Assembly (NCBI RefSeq): GCF_014529535.1
Contig: NW_023503409.1
Span: 3,844,390 to 3,908,389, forward strand
From: Bradysia coprophila
Lineage: Eukaryota; Arthropoda; Insecta; Diptera; Sciaridae
Reading direction: 5' to 3'
Length of the DNA stretch: 64,000 nucleotides
Shown: positions 11,975 to 24,900 of the stretch, piece after piece
Layout: every line of letters starts with the position of its first letter
Position numbering within the stretch: the first letter of the stretch is position 1
Made by a program: the position numbers and the translations under genes
Notes under the pieces: generated by a model
What the model saw: only the letters and a program-made list of their open reading frames with translations
The model's database searches: none
What the model was told of the DNA's origin: nothing

Positions 11975-12949
11975 TTATATGGCCCCGACCCGAAGGAAAC
12001 CAAATGCAAAATTTCATATGAGCGAGGCTCCATTTACATTACCGTAAAAATTATAATTTATAATTGCTATGGTGTGGTGGTGTTATTGAATTTGTAGAAT
12101 TGTAGAATTTGCAGAGTACCAGCAAATTGAATTGTCCGTCAAGTTAAACGCCTCAAAAAGTCGTAAGAGGTAGCTAAAAGTAACAGTCATCCTCACAAGC
12201 AAATTATTTTAAAATGCATTGATGGTGAGCCTAAGGAATAATATTAGTTAACAGTACGATTTCATATATAAAAACCATACGTGAATAACGCGCTTCTCTC
12301 AATGAATGAATCTGAATCGAAAAGGAATCATAAATTCACAACAGGTTTTTCTGTTTACCTTTTTCTCTTTCATTCCATTCATATCGAATTCATTTATAAC
12401 ACATCTTTATATTACTGAGATGTTTGATTTTACGTTGCATTTTGTTGCACACAGAACAGCTGTAGGTAGGTCTACTATATAAAAAGAACAAAACGCATGA
12501 AAAGTTCGGTTTTTTTATTCTTATCTGAGAAAAAGAGTGGTGGCTATCTTCTTTTCCTTCATTCTCTTCATTATATTATTACTTAACACATAGCATATGG
12601 CCGATATATGTATATTTATACTGAAGCCAGTAATCTCGACTAACATACACATGCAATAAACATGCTTGAAGTTAAATGTTATCGGTTTTCTTTTCTTTAT
12701 TCCTTCAAATTATACAAAATTATGAGAGGAATGAATTCAAAAATAAGAATTTAGAATTCAGTAGAGTGCGGAAGACCGTCACGGACGGTCCTAAAGAAAA
12801 CGACGGGAAAATAAGTTGAATTGAATTTTTGAATAATTAAAAGAATAAAAAAGACTTTGAAATATTTGGAGCAATTTTTCTTTCGATTAGTGTTGTGGTA
12901 ACATCATCACAAAAGGATTAACTGTACGAAAAAGGATAATAGAGCCCTC

Positions 12950-15900
12950 ATGATGAGGGTTTCCAGAATGTGCTGGCCTACCTTGCCATTAATTTTTGTG
13001 ATTACAATTATTGGTACTAATGTTAATGCCGAGCTCACTCCGCCCTATTTCAATTTGGCTGAAGGGCGAAAAATATCATCTACAGCCACTTGTGGTGTAG
13101 ATACAGATGGACCCGAATTGTATTGTAAATTAGTGGGAGCTAATACCGAAAACGACAATCAATATTATTCGCTTATACAGGGCCAGGTACGAAGGATGAT
13201 TTTTATATTTCCATAAAATGTAAAAGAAACGAAAAAAAAAAATCCAAAACGAAGAATATATTCACTTGTATGTGGTGTGTAGCACTCTACAATTCAAAGA
13301 TTATCTCATTTTTTATGTTAGTTTTTCTTTTATTTGGTTTTTTTGAGTGTTCAAAGTATGTGTTAACCAGACAACAAATATCAAATTCACAGAGTGAAAG
13401 AAATTGGTTTTCATAAGATTCAGATTTCATATTCTTCAGCGTCTCTGTGCTGATGTATTAGAATTCGGAAAAAAACGTTTTATACGTTCAATGGTTGCAA
13501 AGAAGCGCATCTTTCGTATTATTACATTATGCACCACACCCTGTGAATATTCAATAGGATTTTAAAATTTATCTAAGTCCATTAGGTCTTTGTTTTTAGA
13601 GTTATTTTGGAATACAGAAGTTAGAATCCATACAAGGGTCAAAAAATGAATTAGTCAAGGTTTTGAAAACAAAAAAATTTACTTGGATTACTACATAAAG
13701 AAGACGAACCCTATAGAGATTGACTGTTGTAGACGTTGATTTTTCCTTTCAAAATTTGTAATTTCTCGCACTAGATAACAGTGTCCACTATGGTTTCAAT
13801 TTTCATTTAATAAATAAAAAGAGGAAAGAGTTTTCGTCAATCATAGTCAATTGCTTAACACCTATAATTTATCAATACTTTATTTAAGTTTAAAACCTTT
13901 TTTCGAAGCGGCATGCGTACCGCAGTATAATCATTAAATCTATTACTTCAGTTGTTTGAAGTATCACCCAGTTTTGGATACAAAAATCTTTTACTTCAAC
14001 ATTTTTAACACTTATTTTACCAGATGAACCATTGGTCTACGCTCATTTTTATCATTGCCACCAATAGTAGCCAGGGTTATTTATTATGAATAATTATTCT
14101 AAAATTCTCAAAAATTTCTAAAAAAAAAATTAAAGAAATAATTTTGAAAAATTTCTAAATATTATCCAAATTCCTAAAATTCCTTATTTTTGAGAATTTC
14201 TACGAATTTTAGGAATATCAGGGATTTTAAGAATTTAATTATTCCTGAAATTTCTTTAAAATTCTTGGAAAATTCTAAAGTTCCATAAAGTTATCAAAAA
14301 TTCTTCAAAAATTTCCGAATTAACGCTCTTTCCTGAAAGGTTATTTATTTGATTTGTTGAGGGACCAGTAAACTCCTTGACGAATCGTTCTAATATTAAT
14401 TTGTTAAGCAGAGTCTTATTCGAATTAATTCGAAATAATTCCAATGAAGTTGAACCTGTTACAAACTGCATAAGTACAGCGATGTAATTATTATGTTACT
14501 TAATTTGGTTAAATTATTTTATAGAAACAAAATCTTTTGCTTCATCTGTTTCAATTTTTTTTTAAGAAATCCAGAACTGATCCCCTGTTTTTGTCATAAA
14601 GTCGATAACAAATGACCGCAGACGTTCGAAACAGGTTAATAAATCCTTATTTTATTCCCAATTTTCTTAGGTATGTGACTATTGTGACCCGACACGATTG
14701 GACAGGCGCCATCCGCCAGAATACGCAATTGATGGAACTGAAAACTGGTGGCAGAGTCCTCCGTTGTCTAGGGGAATGAAGTACAACGAAGTGAACTTAA
14801 CCATCGATTTCGGACAAGTAAGTTATTATTACAAAACTATAAGATTTAAAAAATTAAAGCATTGAAATGAGGTCGGCGTTACTATACGTAAGGAAGTATA
14901 CCAGATGAATTCACTGATAGAGTAACTCACAGAAAAGAAATACTATTCGACATGCCCCGTCAATTGTTTATATTAACTCTCTAAAATTAGATTTTTGTAT
15001 TCTATTTCTTTGGATGATACAATACTGCTGGAATACTATGTAATACACTAATAATTACGGGCCAGCATACACATATGTTCAACAAATGTGGGTAATGAAA
15101 TGGTTGTTGTTGTTGTTCTGCGAGAATGAAAATTCTGCACAACCAACGATTTTTGTTTTACGACTTTGAAACGAATGATATTCAAGATTATAAAGACGAA
15201 ATTGTTGAATAGTGAAAATATAATCTTGAACATGAAACTAGGCGTCGTTTTAGACTGTACGATGTGTAATAGGATAAGGATACAAAAATGCAATTTCAGC
15301 TCTTTATCAAGTATTTTTCAGTTAGAGTCTGGTATATTCAATTTCTTAGGCGATCTAAATGTTGAAACTGTTTTAAAGTTTCAACGAAACGTTTTAGGTT
15401 TCTATAATATGCAGTGCGTTAAACTTGTACCACCTTTGCAACTTATTTGCGTTCACTAATATGTAAAAATAATTGTCGAATTGACATTCCGTCTGAGGGA
15501 TACATGATCCAGGCGCTAGACATTAAATAATAAATTGTTTTATGAAGAGATTCAGAGGTTTTTTCAACCACAGATTTTAGAATTATTGATTTGATTTCTT
15601 CTTTTTTACTTTTTTTCTGTGTCTTTGTTTTCATAATTTGAATGTTTCTACTCGGACATATCCATGTCCATCCGTACTTCATTCCAAGATTCATTTAATG
15701 CTTTTTCAAGACATAAGAAATATTTAAAATTTTATTAAATATTCAAAAAGCACAATAACAGTCTATGTAAGAAACTTTATGATAACATTATAGTTTGTCC
15801 GGATGTAATGGCAGCGATAATTTCATTACATTTTTTAAACGATAACACTGTGAACTCTTTGATTTTATATAAAATAAAAATTCTTGGGCATGTCAACCGT

Positions 15901-18900
15901 CTTTACCGAACCTACAAATACGCTACGATTTTTCTTATCACTCCGTTATGAAAACTTTTTATTCATTTCTTATACCAACGCGTTGCTATACATTACAAGT
16001 CGGACAATATATTCAAACGAATGAAGTAAATATGAGAATTATGTGTATTTAAGATTCTTATTTCATTCATTTGAATATTGTCCAGAACTTGTTTCTATTT
16101 AATTTTAGGATTTTAGCCGTCTCTGGTATGAGATAAAGACTTGGTACAGCGAAGTGATAAGAAAAGCATAAAACAGAGGAAAGCTAGCCCCCTTTCAGCG
16201 ATTTTTTAGATTGATATCCTGACATAATTCAGAAATTAACCTGTTACAGCCCGGGTAAAAAAAAAAGTGGTTGTGAGACGTCTCTTCGAGACAGCTATTT
16301 TGTATGGAGGCGAGACGTCTCTTTTTTGACCTTTGAGACTGGATTAGTTCTCATAATTCATCCAAAATTCATCCGAATTCATCTGAAACTGTTGAGAAGT
16401 CTTGTTTTAAATGTCTTTCGGAGATGTTTGAGACTGGATGAGTAGTCTCTTTTCAAACTTTTACGAGACTTTATGAGAATGTCAGAGTGGTCTCATTTTG
16501 TATATTCTTCGAGAATGTTTGAGACTGAACGAGAATACTTTTTGTTGGACTTCAAGAGACTGGTGAGAAGTCTCATTTCGACCTGATTATACATTGTGAG
16601 ACTGAAGGAGTGGTCTCATTTCGGCTTTTCGAGACGCTGTGAGACTGAAGGAGTGGTCTCATTTCGGCTTTTCGAGACGGTGTGAGACTGTAGGAGTGGT
16701 CTCATTTCGTCTTTTCGAGACGCTGTGAGACTGAAGGAGTGGTCTCATTTCGTCTTTTCGAGACGCTGTGAGACTGAAGGAGTGGTCTCATTTCGGCTTT
16801 TCGAGACGCTGTGAGACTGAAGGAGTGGTCTCATTTTGACTTTTTGAGACGATGTGAGACTGAAGGAGTGGTCTCATTAAGGATTTGTTAGACGTTATGA
16901 GAATGGATGAGTGGTCTCATTATGGATTTGTTAGACGTTATGAGAATGGATGAGTGGTCTCATTTTGATAAGAAGAAATAGGATAAAAAAGACTGTTTGA
17001 GTTTTTCCGATACCCTGTGAGACTTCTCATTTTTGAGTTTTTCCGAGACCCTTTGAGACTTCTCATTTTTGAGTTTTTCCGAGACCCTATGAGACTTCTC
17101 ATTTTTGAGTTTTTCCGAGACCCTTTGAGACTTCTCATTTTTGAGTTTTTCCGAGACCCTTTGAGACTTCTAATCTTTGAGTTTTTCCGAGACCCTTTGA
17201 GACTTTTTATTCTTGAGTTTTTCCGAGACTCTTTGAGACTTCTCATTTTTGAGTTTTTCCGATACCGTTTGAGACTACTCATATTTCATTGCTTTGGCCA
17301 TGCTGTTAGACTATTTTCTTCTTTCGATATTATTTATCGGACGATTTGTTTATGTGAATATCTGTACTTCTATGTTGAGTTCATAGATGGCCACTGCCCT
17401 TTACTTTTCTTATAATTCGCTAGATCAAATTGACTGAAATTATGTAGAATCGTTAGTAATATTTTTTTTTTTACCTTTTTGTAATGTTTTTTCCGGTCAC
17501 CCATCCAAGTACTAACCGCGACGAATGATGCTTAACTTTCAATCTGGACGGCCATCGACGTTACTCATGTTGCTAAATCAGATATATGTATTTGTGGATC
17601 TAATTTTGAACCGTTGTTGCAATTTCCGAGACCAGATGAGTAGTCTCATTTCTAAAGTTTTTTCTACTTTTGAGACCCGTTGAATGGTCTCATTTGAAGA
17701 AAATATTTCCTTTGATTTGTGAGACCCGTTGAGTGGTCTCATTTGAAGAAAATATTTTCTTCGCTTTGTGAGACCCGTTGAGTGGTCTCATTTGAAGAAA
17801 ATATTTTATTCCATTTTTGAGAACGGAAAAGTGGTCTCATTTCGAAAAAAAAAAATTTCTTTCAATTTTGAGAACGGAAAAGTGTTCTCATTTCGAGAAA
17901 ATATTTTATTCCATTTTTGAGAACGGAAAAGTGGTCTCATTTCGAGAAAATATTTTCTTCCAATTTTGAGAACGGAAAAGTGGTCTCATTTCGAGAAAAT
18001 ATTTTATTCGAATTTTGAGAACAGAAAAGTGGTCTCATTTCGAGAAAATATTTTCTTCCAATTTTGAGAACGGAAAAGTGGTCTCATTTCGAGAAAATAT
18101 TTTATTCCATTTTTGAGAACGGAAAAGTGGTCTCATTTCGAGAAAATATTTTATTCCATTTTTGAGAACGGAAAAGTGGTCTCATTTCGAGAAAATATTT
18201 TCTTCCAATTTTGAGAACGGAAAAGTGGTCTCATTTCGAGAAAATATTTTCTTCCAATTTTGAGAACGGAAAAGTGGTCTCATTTCGAGAAAATATTTTC
18301 TTCAAATTTTGAGAACGGAAAAGTGGTCTCATTTCGAGAAAATATTTTCTTCCAATTTTGAGAACGGAAAAGTGGTCTCATTTCGAGAATAAAATATTTT
18401 CTCGAAATGAGACCACTTTTCTGTTCTCAAAATTCGAATAAAATATTTTCTCGAAATGAGACCACTTTTCCGTTCTCAAAATTCGAATAAAATATTTTCT
18501 CGAAATGAGACCACTTTTCCGTTCTCAAAATTCGAATAAAATATTTTCTCAAAATAAGAACACTTTTCTGTTCTCAAAATACGAATAAAATATTTTCTCG
18601 AAATGAGACCACTTTTCCGTTCTCAAAATTGGAAGAAAATATTTTCTCGAAATGAGACCAATTTTCCGTTCTCAAAATTCGAATAAAATATTTTCTCGAA
18701 ATGAGACCACTTTTCTGTTCTCAAAATTCGAATAAAATATTTTCTCGAAATGAGACCACTTTTCCGTTCTCAAAATTCGAATAAAATATTTTCTCGAAAT
18801 GAGACCACTTTTCCGTTCTCAAAATTCGAATAAAATATTTTCTCAAAATGAGAACACTTTTCTGTTCTCAAAATTCGAATAAAATATTTTCTCGAAATGA

Positions 18901-21900
18901 GAACACTTTTCTGTTCTCAAAATTCGAATAAAATATTTTCTCGAAATGAGACCACTTTTCCGTTCTCAAAATTCGAATAAAATATTTTCTCGAAATGAGA
19001 CCACTTTTCCGTTCTCAAAATTCGAATAAAATATTTTCTCGAAATGAGACCACTTTTCCGTTCTCAAAATTCAAATAAAATATTTTCTCAAAATGAGAAC
19101 ACTTTTCTGTTCTCAAAATTCGAATAAAATATTTTCTCGAAATGAGACCACTTTTCCGTTCTCAAAATTCGAATAAAATATTTTCTCGAAATGAGACCAC
19201 TTTTCCGTTCTCAAAGTTGGAAGAAAATATTTTCTCGAAATGAGACCACTTTTCCGTTCTCAAAATTCGAATAAAATATTTTCTCGAAATGAGACCACTT
19301 TTCCGTTCTCAAAATTTGAATAATTTTTTTTTTAAATGAGACTACTCGTTCAGTCTCGGAAAGTATTAAATCCGAGACCACTCGGACAGTCTCATCGCGT
19401 CTAACAAATGAAAGTCTAAAAAGACTACTCATTCATCCTCAAACATTCTCGAGAAGTAGTCGAAAAGAGACCACTCGGTCAGTCTCGGAAAGTGTAAGGA
19501 AAAATTATTCGAAAAGAGACCACTTGTCCAGTCTCGGAAAGTATTAAATCCGAGACCACTCGGACAGTCTCATCACGCCTAACAAATAAAAGTCAAAAAA
19601 GACTACTCATTCATCCTCAAACATTCTCGAAAAGTAGTCGAAACGAGACCACTCAGCTTCTCTCGTTCATTCTTGTTCATTTACATAAAATAAATTAAAA
19701 TTGAGACTTCTCGTAAACTGAAAAAGTCAATGAGACCGAAATGAGACCCTTGAGACTACGTATTTTTAGGTCTCACTGAGACTGAAATTTTTACCCGGGA
19801 GACGGCAAGCAAATGATTAGTATTATTATCAGGTCTAATACTGCCATCGATCAAAGTTTTTTTAATCTGTTGATTTCAAATCTTGTACTTCAATTTATTT
19901 AACATGAACTTTACTATGTAAATATTACCCAGACCTTGTCATTATTTTTGTCGTCGTTATCGGTAACAGATTAATAGCCATATGTGACAGGTTAATAGCT
20001 ATTAGGAATAGGGTGCCGATGACATCATTCACATAATATAAGTCAGATTATTGACGAGAGACTTTTACATCAACCTTAGTCGTAACATTTAAAGTTGAAA
20101 TAGTACATAAGTTTCCTCACCTTCCTGTTTGTTAGGAATTTCATGTCGCATATCTATACATTCGAATGGCAAATTCACCACGTCCAGGCCTCTGGACTCT
20201 GGAAAAATCAATGGATTACGGTAAAACATGGAAAGCCTGGCAACATTTTTCCGACACCCCATCCGATTGTGAAACATATTTCGGCCGAGACAGCTTAAAG
20301 CCCATCACTGCTGATGATGACGTCATTTGCACTACAGATTATTCGAAAATTGTGCCGTTAGAAGGAGGAGAAGTATGGAATCGAGAATCTCGCACAGATA
20401 ACCAGGAAATAATTTCGATTTTTCTAAAACTAGATCCCGGTTATGCTTTTGAAAAATCGACCCTCAGCAAATAATTACTTTAACTCGACGGTACTACAAG
20501 AATGGACAAGAGCAACAAATGTTCGATTCCGTTTTTTGCGTACTAAGAATTTGCTAGGACATTTGATGTCAGTTCAACGACAAGATCCAACTGTGACTAG
20601 ACGAGTAAGTTTTTTTTTCGGCATCGACTGATTTCGGATCTGTAAAACTGTGGTATCCTTTCAGTACTTCTACTCGATCAAAGATATTTCAATTGGAGGT
20701 CGGTGTATGTGTAACGGTCATGCCGATACGTGTCATGTTCACGAACCGAGTCCAACTCGAATCTTGGCTTGCCAATGTCAGCACGACACTTGTGGTATTC
20801 AGTGTAACGAATGTTGCCCAGGATTCGAGCAAAAGAAATGGCGACAGAATACCAAGTCCAGCCCGTTCAAGTGTGAACGTAAGGATTCGTTGGCACAATT
20901 TGTGGGATCGAAATTAAATGAACTCTTTTCGCCATAGCATGCAACTGCTTTGGCCATTCCAGGAAATGTGTATACGATGAAGCCACCGACAAACAAGGAT
21001 TGTCATTAGACATATCAGGAAAATACGAAGGTGGTGGAATATGTCAGGAATGTGAGCACAACACAGAAGGTATCAACTGTAATAAGTGCAAACCGAAGTA
21101 CTATCGACCCTACGGGAAGCACTGGAATGAAACGGATGTGTGTAAACGTAAGAGACATGATCGGGATCATTTGCATTGCATGTGATTTAAATGTAATACA
21201 AATTACAGGTTGTGACTGTGATAACTTCTATTCAACTGGTAATTGTGAGGAAGAAACTGGTCGTTGTGAGTGTCGTCCGGAATTCGAAGAACCTTACTGC
21301 CAATCCTGTTCGTTCGGTCACTTTGGGTATCCAAATTGTCGAGCATGTGAATGCAATTTGAATGGTACAGATGGATACTATTGCGAATCTGTTCATGGAA
21401 GCTGTCCGTGCAAAGAGTAATACATTTTGCTCTAATTATCGAAAATGGAATCCTAACTTTCGATTCTTCGTTTTTTTAAAAAGAAATTTCGGTGGACCTT
21501 TCTGCAAAGTCTGTGCTGACGGATACTACGATTTTCCCGAGTGTAAGCCCTGTCAATGTAATGCACTCGGCTCAGTAAACAATGATTGTGACCTCACCAG
21601 TGGCCAATGTTTGTGTAGCAGCAATTTCGACGGAAAACAATGCGATCGATGCAAGGACGGCTACTTCGACTATCCACAGTGTTTATGTGAGTAATTGTTT
21701 GAAATGGAATATCGGAAAGTCTAAACAGTCCAGCCAACTAATTGCTTCGAAATCAAAATTTTGTGTTGAACAGATTGTGATTGTGATCTGCAAGGAACGC
21801 TAGCAGAAGTGTGCGAAAAGCAAACAGGACAATGTTTGTGCAAAGACGGATTCGGTGGACCACGATGCGATAAATGTCTACCCGGATACTACAACTACCC

Positions 21901-24900
21901 CGATTGTCAGCCGTGCAATTGTTCCATTACTGGTAGCGTTTCAACAATTTGTGATGCGGCCGGCAAATGCCCGTGTCTGAACAGTTTTGCCGGAAAACAA
22001 TGTACTCAATGCAGCACAGGCTATTATGCATACCCAGAATGTTTACGTAAGTGTCTCCATACATATGTCTATGTCAGAAGTGTATAGTTCCCTAACAAAC
22101 CCTCTTACGATTTCTAGCCTGCAACTGCGGTCCACATGGCTCAGTCGGCATCTCATGTAACAGCGATGGTCAATGTTTGTGTTCGAACAATTTCGATGGC
22201 AAAACGTGCAACCAATGCAAGGAAGGATTTTACAATTATCCAAGTTGCGAGGAATGCAATTGTGATCCGGCTGGTGTTATCGCTAAATTTACCGGCTGTG
22301 GTTCAGTACCTGCTGGAGAACTTTGTCAATGCAAAGAGCGCGTAACTGGACGCATTTGCAATCAGTGTAAGCCACTGTATTGGAATTTAAATTTGACAAA
22401 CTTCGATGGCTGTGAGGGTAAGCTAAATGTTGGCTGAATTATCAATTAGAATACTTCTGAAACGAATCAACTGTTATAGAATGCGACTGCTTTATTGACG
22501 GAACTATTGGTGCATTGGATACCTGTGATACCAAGAGTGGTAAGTTAGATACAGACGTCATTTCTTGTCATTGTTCGAGCTTCATTAAACCAAACCACTT
22601 ATTTTACTTGCAGGTCAATGTTCTTGCAAACCATCAGTTCGCGGACGAAGCTGTAATGAATGCAAAGATGGATCGTTTGACTTATTTGGTGGCAGTCTGT
22701 TCGGTTGCAAGGATTGTGGATGTGACATTGGTGGCTCTATCAGTCCGTTCTGTAACAAAGGAACTGGACAGTGTAAATGTCATCCCCGAATAGCTGGTCG
22801 AACTTGCACTCATCCAATTACGACTCATTACTTCCCCACATTGTTCCAAAATCAATTCGAATTTGAGGATGGATACACTCCATCGGGAGCGAACGTGCGT
22901 TACTTGTTCGACGAAGAACAATTTCCGGAATTCAGTAAACGCGGCTACGCCAAGTTTTCGAACATTCAAAGTGAAGTTATCAATGAAGTTAACATCTTTA
23001 AGTCGTCAGTATACCGGATGATCATTCGTTACGTGAACCCTTCCGGCGAGAATATTGTCGCACAAATTTTGATTACTTCCGACAATCCGCTTGAATCGGA
23101 TCAAACAGCCAAGGTGTTATTTGTGCCAACAAATCGTCCACAATTTGTTACTGTTTCCGGAGCTAAGGGCGAAATACCATCACCAATCGTTCTCGATCCA
23201 GGCCGTTATTCCATTAATTTGAAGACAGACAAATACTTATTCCTGGTATGTTCAATGTCATAGATCTATTGCCGAACAGGCAGACTAACAGAATTTGCAA
23301 ATTGTTTTAGGATTATTTCGTTCTACTTCCGGCCGCATATTACGAGTCATCCATCTTAACGAAAAAGATTGAAAATCCATGCGAAATCGACAATCTTGGT
23401 CTTTGCAGACATTACAAGTATCCATCGATAGCTGAATATATGCCAACCATCGATCCGTTCATAATGGAAAACGACAATCCCAAGAAAGCTCAAGAATGGT
23501 ACACGGACTTCGATCATTTGTCGCTGATACATGAGAATAATATGCCAGCTTTAACCGACTCTCAGTCCACATTGAATTACATTTTGAATGTTCCTCGAGC
23601 TGGCCGTTACATCGTTGTTGTAGACTACATAACCGATCGGAAATTGCCCGAGACTTCAATCATTCGAATCAATTTGGGTGGCGATGAAGACAAAGACGGT
23701 GTAGTTACATTGTATCCTTGTACGTACACTATGGTATGCCGGCAGCCGGTTATCGATGCAGAATCGAGGGAGAAAGTGTTTTACTTGGACGACAAAGACC
23801 TAAGACCGATTGAAATTGTGGTAAGTGATGCGATTTGGATGTCACCAAGAAACCGGCATTTCTTTTCTGCCTTCTGTGACGAATACCTCCTCTCTTTGGT
23901 GTAAAGAACTTAAACTTTTCGTTGTAGGGCGATGGTGAAGCTAGTGTTGCTATCAAATCAGTGGCAGCCATTCCCGTTGAAGATTGGTCCATCGATTTCA
24001 TAACACCCAATCCGGTTTGCATTATGAAAGACGGTAAATGTGTGGCCGCAACATATCAATCGGCTGCTGATTCGAAGAAGGTTCGTTAATTTACCTCGAC
24101 TGTCTGTTGCACAGATTATGAAACAGCCACATCTTTTCAGATTGAATTTGAACATGATCACGAAGATATAATTGCGGAGGAAAATCCATCCGACCTGTAC
24201 GATAATTCAACGAAATTAATCTATCTGGACGTCGACCACTCCACTTGGGAAATTCGATCGAAAGTGCCGAGTCCGGGACGTTATCACATTATCGTCAAAT
24301 TCTTCCAACCGGATCATTCACAGTTCAATTTAATTTATCGAATTAACACCGACAAATCGGTCTACGACGGTAAAGTACCACTGCGTAATTGCCCATCCAA
24401 TTCGGGCTGCAGAGAATTGATCAAACAAGACAGTGGTTACACTTGGTTCGACATCGAAGAAGGAGTTACCATTACGTTATCTGTAAGTTATTCTATATAA
24501 AGTGTGACCGGCTTTGTGACTCATTTTAAACGAACTTTAGAACAATGTTCCGAGACGTGGCGTCTGGTTGGATTACATACTATTGGTACCATCTGAAGAA
24601 TTCAACGAACATTTGCTGCAAGAAGAAACGTTCGATCAGACCAAGGAATTCATTCAAAAATGTGGACACGACCACTTCCACATTCAGTTGAATGCTTCTG
24701 AATTCTGTAAACAAGCTGTCTTCTCACTAACATCAGACTACAACAACGGAGCATTGCCATGTAATTGTGACTATTCTGGATCGACCAGTTTCGAATGCGA
24801 TCCTTTCGGTGGACAATGCCAATGTAAAAATAACGTCATTGGTAGACAGTGTGACGCTTGTCGAACTGGATTTTACGGTAAGTTTACCGGAATTTTATTT

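Larger units (their letters stand above)
11089..12949. other. Intergenic region upstream of LanA
   Basis: Head-to-head spacer between the PTGES2-like gene and LanA. It holds a 38-bp palindrome (11349-11386) and a Harbinger-like MITE (11855-11974). A TATA-like stretch tatataaaaag lies at 12476-12486, which could be the LanA promoter or chance in AT-rich DNA. No coding exon recognised. Confidence 0.45.

Noticed and set aside
16938-17415. Two overlapping open frames on opposite strands with a 12-residue repeat ([12 protein letters not shown]-like, and [12 protein letters not shown]-like)
   Set aside because: They are translations of the 36-bp satellite unit, whose length is divisible by three, so stops are avoided on both strands. 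They have no start context and no family.
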